Shown: positions 35,017-40,260 of the stretch, piece by piece
Position numbering within the stretch: the first letter of the stretch is position 1
How the letters are laid out: each line of letters opens with the position of its first letter
Assembly (NCBI GenBank): GCA_017518185.1
Contig: JAFWWB010000074.1
Span: forward strand, 1-40,260
DNA from: Lachnospiraceae bacterium
GTDB taxonomy: Bacteria > Bacillota > Clostridia > Lachnospirales > Lachnospiraceae
DNA length: 40,260 bases
Direction of reading: 5' to 3'
The notes under the pieces: model-generated
The model's database searches: none
The model's input: only the letters and a program-made list of their open reading frames with translations
Told to the model about the DNA's origin: nothing
Made by a program: the position numbers and the translations under genes

Positions 35017-36657
35017 ATGATAGCAGCAAATAATGTGACCTACAGGGTAGGTAAGAAGGCACTGTTCGAGGATGTTAACATCAAGTTCACCGAAGGGAAC
35101 TGCTATGGTCTCATAGGGGCCAACGGAGCGGGAAAATCCACTTTTCTTAAGATACTCTCCGGAGATCTGGATACCACCAACGGTGAGATCTCCATCACGC
35201 CGGGCCAGAGGCTCTCGGTGCTGGAGCAGGATCACTTCAAATATGATGAGTATCCCGTTATGGATACGGTCATAATGGGTAATAAGCATCTTTATGACAT
35301 AATGAAGGAAAAGGAAGCCATCTACGCAAAAGAGGACTTCACCGATGAGGACGGCATGAGGGCCGGCGAGCTGGAAGCTGAATTTGCCGATATGAACGGC
35401 TATGAGGCTGAAGCTGATGCAGCCACCCTGCTGAACGGTCTTGGCATAGATACCGGGCTTCATTATTCCATGATGAAGGATCTTAAGGGCAGCGAGAAGG
35501 TGAAGGTGCTGCTGGCAAAGGCTCTTTTCGGCAATCCGGATATACTGCTTTTGGACGAGCCTACAAACCACCTGGATCTGGATGCCATAGCCTGGCTTGA
35601 GGAGTTCCTTATCAACTTCGATAACACCGTCATCGTGGTGAGCCACGACAGATACTTCCTTAACAAGGTCTGTACAGCCACCGCGGATATCGATTACGGC
35701 AAGATACAGCTCTATGCCGGAAACTATGATTTCTGGTATGAGTCCAGCCAGCTCCTCATCCGTCAGATGAAGGAAGCCAATAAAAAGAAGGAAGAGAAGA
35801 TCAAGGAGCTGCAGGAGTTCATCTCACGTTTCTCAGCAAACGCTTCCAAGTCCAAGCAGGCAACCTCCAGAAAGAGGGCTCTGGAGAAGATACAGCTGGA
35901 TGAGATCAAGCCCTCCAGCAGGAAGTATCCTTACATAGATTTCAAGCCTGACCGTGACATAGGAAACGAGGTGCTCTTCGTGGAGGATATCTGCCTGAAG
36001 AATGAAGACGGCAGCATGCTTCTGGATCATGTGAGCTTCACACTGGGCCATGATGACAAGGTGGCCTTTGTGGGCGGCAACGAAATGGCAAAGACCGCGC
36101 TTTTTGAGATACTAATGGGAGAGAGGGAGCCGGACAGCGGCAGCATCAAGTGGGGCGTTACCACCTCACAGGCATACTTCCCCAAGGACAACTCAAAGGA
36201 GTTTGACAACGACTATACCATAACTGACTGGCTCATGGGCTATTCCCCTGTAAAGGATGTGACCTACGTCCGCGGATATCTGGGACGCATGCTCTTCCCC
36301 GGTGAGGACGGAGTGAAGAAGGTTAAGGTGCTCTCCGGAGGTGAGAAGGTGCGCTGCATGCTCTCAAAGATGATGATCAGCGGCGCCAACTGCCTGGTGT
36401 TTGACGAGCCTACCAACCATCTGGATATGGAATCCATCACGGCTCTGAACAACGGCATGCAGAAGTTCCCCGGCGTTATCCTCTTCGCCTGCAGGGATCA
36501 TCAGCTGGTACAGACCACGGCCAACAGGATAATAGAGTTCCTGCCGGACGGCACGATCATCGATAAGGTCTCCACCTACGACGAGTACCTGGAGAACGAT
36601 GAGATGGCAAGAAAGCGTACCATCTACAGTGCACAGACCGAGGAAGACGAGAATTGA
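35017..36657 (+). CDS. ABC-F family ATPase (YbiT/YkpA-like)
   Basis: The 546-residue soluble protein has two ABC domains. Domain 1: Walker A GANGAGKST, signature LKGSEKVKV, Walker B LLLDEPTNHLDLDAIAW, switch VVSHDRYFL. A charged helical linker (about residues 245-310) follows. Domain 2: a deviant Walker A GGNEMAKTALF (last Gly of GxxxxGK is Ala), LSGGEKVRC, VFDEPTNHLDMES and the switch CRDHQLVQT. ABC-F proteins act on ribosomes. The linker lacks an obvious antibiotic-resistance type extension and the leader is short with no attenuator, so a housekeeping translation factor is likelier than drug resistance. AAGGAG lies 7 nt before the ATG. Confidence 0.95.
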   Translation: MIAANNVTYRVGKKALFEDVNIKFTEGNCYGLIGANGAGKSTFLKILSGDLDTTNGEISITPGQRLSVLEQDHFKYDEYPVMDTVIMGNKHLYDIMKEKEAIYAKEDFTDEDGMRAGELEAEFADMNGYEAEADAATLLNGLGIDTGLHYSMMKDLKGSEKVKVLLAKALFGNPDILLLDEPTNHLDLDAIAWLEEFLINFDNTVIVVSHDRYFLNKVCTATADIDYGKIQLYAGNYDFWYESSQLLIRQMKEANKKKEEKIKELQEFISRFSANASKSKQATSRKRALEKIQLDEIKPSSRKYPYIDFKPDRDIGNEVLFVEDICLKNEDGSMLLDHVSFTLGHDDKVAFVGGNEMAKTALFEILMGEREPDSGSIKWGVTTSQAYFPKDNSKEFDNDYTITDWLMGYSPVKDVTYVRGYLGRMLFPGEDGVKKVKVLSGGEKVRCMLSKMMISGANCLVFDEPTNHLDMESITALNNGMQKFPGVILFACRDHQLVQTTANRIIEFLPDGTIIDKVSTYDEYLENDEMARKRTIYSAQTEEDEN

Positions 36658-37460
36658 AGCTTTTCTTCTTTGACCTGGACGGAAGTCTCTTAAACAGCGA
36701 AAAGAAGATCACGCCCGAAACCTATAAGGCGCTTGAACAGTGGCACGAAGCCGGCCACAGGATAGCGATCTCCTCGGGAAGGCCTGCAGCCAGTGTGCTG
36801 ATGGTGATAAGAGAGCTTAAGCTGGATGTCTTTTCGCCCTATGCGATAGCTTCCAACGGTACACAGATAAAGGAATATGCCACGGGAAAGGATCTCTGGA
36901 GAAAGAGCCTTTCCATGGAGGATGTGAAGCGCACCGTAGCTATTGCGGCGGAGAGAGGGATATACTGCCACGCCTACGATGATGACCATATCCTGACGCC
37001 CCGGGAGGGTGAGGAGCTTAAGTTCTACACGAGAGTGGTGAAGCTCCCGTTCAGGATACTGCCGGATTTTCCGGAAGGCATGGCCATGGAGCCCTGTAAG
37101 ATGCTGGCTATAGACCTTACGGAGAAGAAAGGCATCGATGAGCTTGGAAGGGCAGCAGAGGCTGCCTGTGAGGGACGGATATGCTGTGTGCGGTCAAATC
37201 CCTGGTATCTGGAGATCTTTCCTTCTGATGCGGGAAAGGGAGCGGCAGTGACTGCCCTGGCAGCTCACCTTAACGTGGATATTAGGGACACATACGCTAC
37301 CGGTGATGCAGCCAATGACGTTTCCATGCTAAAGGCTGCAGGACTTGGTATAGCCCCGGCAAATTCGGATGAGTATGCAAAGGCTGCTGCGGATGCAGTA
37401 AGTGAAAAAGATAACGATCACGATTACCTTGCGGGATTCATAAAAAAAGAAGCCGTCTGA
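36654..37460 (+). CDS. Cof-type HAD superfamily phosphatase
   Basis: The 268-residue protein begins KLFFFDLDGSLLNSEKKITPETYKAL. Motif I is DLDGS (catalytic aspartates 8 and 10 by position; Ser replaces the usual Thr), motif II ISSGRP, motif III lysine in the GKGAAVTAL segment and motif IV GDAANDVSMLKAAG. The cap is of type IIB, as in sugar-phosphate and flavin-phosphate phosphatases of the Cof group; substrate unknown. The start is TTG at 36654, overlapping the ABC-F stop by 4 bp (TTGA). Confidence 0.93.
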   Translation: MKLFFFDLDGSLLNSEKKITPETYKALEQWHEAGHRIAISSGRPAASVLMVIRELKLDVFSPYAIASNGTQIKEYATGKDLWRKSLSMEDVKRTVAIAAERGIYCHAYDDDHILTPREGEELKFYTRVVKLPFRILPDFPEGMAMEPCKMLAIDLTEKKGIDELGRAAEAACEGRICCVRSNPWYLEIFPSDAGKGAAVTALAAHLNVDIRDTYATGDAANDVSMLKAAGLGIAPANSDEYAKAAADAVSEKDNDHDYLAGFIKKEAV

Positions 37461-37476
37461 TCACAGGCGGCTTTTT
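37450..37476 (+). terminator. Rho-independent terminator after the HAD gene
   Basis: Stem AAGCCGTCTG (37450-37459) with CAGGCGGCTT (37464-37473), one G-U pair, loop ATCA, then T6. It includes the gene's stop codon. An A-tract precedes it, so it may also work for the minus-strand gene. Confidence 0.88.
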
Positions 37477-37485
37477 TATATTTCT

Positions 37486-38613
37486 TTATATTATTTCTTC
37501 ATCGGGGGCCATTAAGAACACTACCTGGTTCTTCCCGTGTTTTTTACCGTAATAGAGTTTATCGTCGGCCTGCTGTATAAGATGTTCTATCCTGTAGCCG
37601 GGGATGGATTCCGCTATACCGAAGGTCATGGTAATGCGGATCATCTTATCCTCAAAGACGATATCCTTCTCTTCTATATTCCGGCGTATACGCTCGGCTG
37701 TGGTTGCGGCTGTCTCCATAGGTTCCTGGACAAGGATGAGTATCTCTTCACCGCCCCAGCGGCATACGGCATCGTCTTTCCCGACGGTAGAGAGTATGGT
37801 GTTTGCTACGGTCACAAGAACCAGGTCACCGGCGTCATGGCCGTAGGTATCATTTACACGCTTGAAGTCGTCTATATCTCCCAGCACCATGGTGAAGCGT
37901 TTTCCTGAACGCTTCAGGAGTTCCATACGTTCGTTAAGGATCTCGTTCATGCAGCGGCGGTTCAGCAGTCTGGTAAGAGGATCCTTGTGTGCCAGCTCGT
38001 CCAGCTTTTCGTTCTGTCTGGTAAGCTCGTTTGATTTACTCTGTATCTCCCACACAAAGAGGTAGGAGAACACGATCATGATCGCAAAAGCACAGGCGGT
38101 ATTGAACACGTTCAGGACCACCAGCCAGAATTCCTTCTTTACCGGGAAGATGGGATCTATGTATTTCATCAATGCAAAATCTATGAAATAACAGAGTATC
38201 ACTATAAGAGAGAGCATAAGGGGAAGAGAGTGGTTCTTCTTCTTCTCCTTCTGGTTCACATAGGTAAAATAGAAGGCCGTGCTCACGGCGGATATGAGGT
38301 ACGAATGAAAGCCGCTGTCCCAGCCTACGGTCAGCGTACTGAAGAATACCATTGCTATTATCTCTGTAAGTGTGATCAGATAGACGGAAATCAGACTGTC
38401 CTTATCTATCATGGGGGTAAGAGTTGTAATTATCAGGGCTGCCGCGATGAGATGCACGGAGAGCAGTACAAAATTACCTGCACACAGAAAAAGCATTGCA
38501 TTCAGGAAATGCAGGCCGGAAAGAACATATATGCAGTATTTACAGATCAGCTTGGCTGTAAAAAAACTGTTGCCTTTGATCAGCTCGTCAATATAGTGTT
38601 TAAGGTTACTCAA
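37486..38613 (-). CDS. Membrane-bound diguanylate cyclase (GGDEF)
   Basis: The 375-residue protein has about six membrane helices (roughly residues 15-190) and a cytoplasmic GGDEF domain. Visible motifs are DPLTRLLNRRCMNEIL, the metal site GDIDDFKRVNDTYGHDAGD and the active loop WGGEEIL. It should make c-di-GMP. The usual inhibitory RxxD site before the loop reads GKDD, so product inhibition is probably lost. I place the start at a TTG (38613) with AAAGGTG 7 nt before. A longer form from ATG 38658 is unlikely, because an extended -10 element (TGG TATACT) lies within its first codons, so the message begins after that ATG. Confidence 0.88.
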   Translation of the reverse strand: MSNLKHYIDELIKGNSFFTAKLICKYCIYVLSGLHFLNAMLFLCAGNFVLLSVHLIAAALIITTLTPMIDKDSLISVYLITLTEIIAMVFFSTLTVGWDSGFHSYLISAVSTAFYFTYVNQKEKKKNHSLPLMLSLIVILCYFIDFALMKYIDPIFPVKKEFWLVVLNVFNTACAFAIMIVFSYLFVWEIQSKSNELTRQNEKLDELAHKDPLTRLLNRRCMNEILNERMELLKRSGKRFTMVLGDIDDFKRVNDTYGHDAGDLVLVTVANTILSTVGKDDAVCRWGGEEILILVQEPMETAATTAERIRRNIEEKDIVFEDKMIRITMTFGIAESIPGYRIEHLIQQADDKLYYGKKHGKNQVVFLMAPDEEII

Positions 38614-38648
38614 GACCCCGCACCTTTCAGTGAGTTTGTTTCCAAGAA

Positions 38649-38677
38649 AGTATACCATTTTTCGGGATGAATTGGAA
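38649..38677 (-). promoter_or_regulatory. Extended -10 promoter of the diguanylate cyclase gene
   Basis: On the minus strand, TTCCAA (38677-38672), 17-nt spacer, TATACT (38654-38649) preceded by TGG. The -35 is poor but the extended -10 is good. The expected start of transcription near 38641 leaves a leader of about 28 nt before the TTG at 38613. Confidence 0.65.
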
Positions 38678-38823
38678 GAGTTTCATAAAAGAAAGTTTTG
38701 TGAAAAAGGCATTGTTGTGAAAAATAAACATGGCAAAAGAAAGAGCAGTATGAAAAACAGAGTAAAAGCGAGAAAATACAAGAAAATGAGAGTAAAATGC
38801 ACAAATTTGACTGTTTTTCGGCC

Positions 38824-38852
38824 TTGCATATAAAGGCAAAAATAAATATATT
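38824..38852 (+). promoter_or_regulatory. Sigma-A promoter of groESL
   Basis: TTGCAT (38824-38829), 17-nt spacer, TATATT (38847-38852). The CIRCE operator lies just downstream, over the predicted transcription start, as expected for HrcA repression. Confidence 0.8.
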
Positions 38853-38862
38853 ATCACGTGAA

Positions 38863-38889
38863 GTAGCACTCAACCATAATGAGTGCTAA
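38863..38889 (+). promoter_or_regulatory. CIRCE operator (HrcA binding site)
   Basis: GTAGCACTC-N9-GAGTGCTAA matches the CIRCE consensus TTAGCACTC-N9-GAGTGCTAA with one substitution (first T is G). HrcA bound here represses groESL until heat stress. hrcA itself is not in the window. Confidence 0.95.
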
Positions 38890-38925
38890 CAAAGAAGGAA
38901 CATAAATCAAAAGGAGGCGTATATT

Positions 38926-39198
38926 ATGAAGTTAGTACCCTTAGGTGACAGAGTCGTACTGCAGCAGCTGGTTGCAGAGGAGACTACCAAGTCGGGCATA
39001 GTGCTGCCGGGCGGAAGCAAGGAGAAGCCCCAGCAGGCAAAGGTCATCGCTGTAGGCCCCGGAACCGAAGAGGTAAAGATGGAAGTCAAGAAGGGCGATG
39101 AGGTCATCTATTCCAAATATGCAGGGACCGAAGTCAAGCTTGGCGACGATGAGTATATAGTCGTAAAGCAGTCCGATATTCTGGCTATAGTAAAGTAA
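38926..39198 (+). CDS. groES: Co-chaperonin GroES
   Basis: The 90-residue protein begins MKLVPLGDRVVLQQLVAEETTKSGIVLPGG, with the mobile loop (EETTKSGIVLP) that binds GroEL, and continues with the typical beta barrel (GDEVIYSKYAGTEVKL, ending ILAIVK). The heptamer caps GroEL during folding. It is slightly shorter than the usual 94. AAAGGAGG precedes the ATG. It is followed 21 bp later by groEL. Confidence 0.98.
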   Translation: MKLVPLGDRVVLQQLVAEETTKSGIVLPGGSKEKPQQAKVIAVGPGTEEVKMEVKKGDEVIYSKYAGTEVKLGDDEYIVVKQSDILAIVK

Positions 39199-39204
39199 AC
39201 TTAG

Positions 39205-40260
<1,056 letters not shown>

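Larger units (their letters stand above)
38614..38925. other. AT-rich intergenic region between the diguanylate cyclase and groES
   Basis: About 310 bp. It holds the minus-strand promoter (38649-38677), an A-rich stretch without recognisable genes (about 38680-38820), the groES promoter (38824-38852), the CIRCE element (38863-38889) and an AAAGGAGG ribosome site before groES. A 67-codon plus-strand frame at 38630-38833 lacks a ribosome site and looks accidental. Confidence 0.8.

Noticed and set aside
38630-38833. Plus-strand 67-codon frame before groES
   Set aside because: No ribosome site, lysine-rich because of A-rich intergenic DNA, overlaps the divergent promoter.

Overview
The window is a gene-dense stretch of a low-to-mid-GC Gram-positive chromosome, most likely a clostridial member of the Lachnospiraceae. 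The grounds are near-complete plus-strand co-orientation, purine-rich AGGAGG ribosome sites, heavy ATA use for isoleucine, HrcA/CIRCE control of groESL, and families typical of Clostridia (ThiT-like membrane protein, DUF815 ATPase, SpoVB-type flippase, Trk K+ uptake, DUF6077-like GT-C protein). This placement is inferred from gene content; no rRNA or tRNA gene is present to confirm it.

Layout. (1) 1-4359: an unrecognised coiled-coil membrane protein that enters from the left edge, a ThiT-like membrane protein, and azlCD. (2) 4365-10543: a complete F1Fo ATP synthase operon behind a clear sigma-A promoter, order a, c, b, alpha, gamma, beta, epsilon. There is no atpH; instead the C-terminal domain of the delta subunit is fused to the N-terminus of alpha. 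(3) 10549-18856: a surface-polysaccharide run (acyltransferase, DUF2142 protein, two GT2 enzymes, DUF2304, a flippase fused to a pyruvyl transferase, and an FrhB-like iron-sulfur protein). (4) 18900-23340: small proteins, a SpoVB/MurJ-type flippase, RidA, and a two-gene GT-C-like membrane pair. (5) 23356-24683: argG with its own promoter and terminator. (6) 24694-33785: a DUF1294 protein, then a 186-nt structured intergenic element, then one tightly packed cluster trkA-trkH-DUF815-ppx-ppk-maf-small acidic protein ending at a strong bidirectional terminator. (7) 33813-37476: a minus-strand zinc-ribbon membrane protein diverging from an ABC-F ATPase and a Cof-type HAD phosphatase. (8) 37486-40260: a minus-strand diguanylate cyclase, then groES and groEL (cut by the right edge) under a CIRCE operator.

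The two observations most likely to be new are the delta-CTD/alpha fusion with loss of the delta N-terminal domain, and the element at 24983-25168. That element folds on paper into a closed four-way junction whose three arms each carry tandem G.A mismatches, which looks like a structured RNA rather than a plain palindrome. Family names rest on recognised motifs and remembered family patterns; no search was run.
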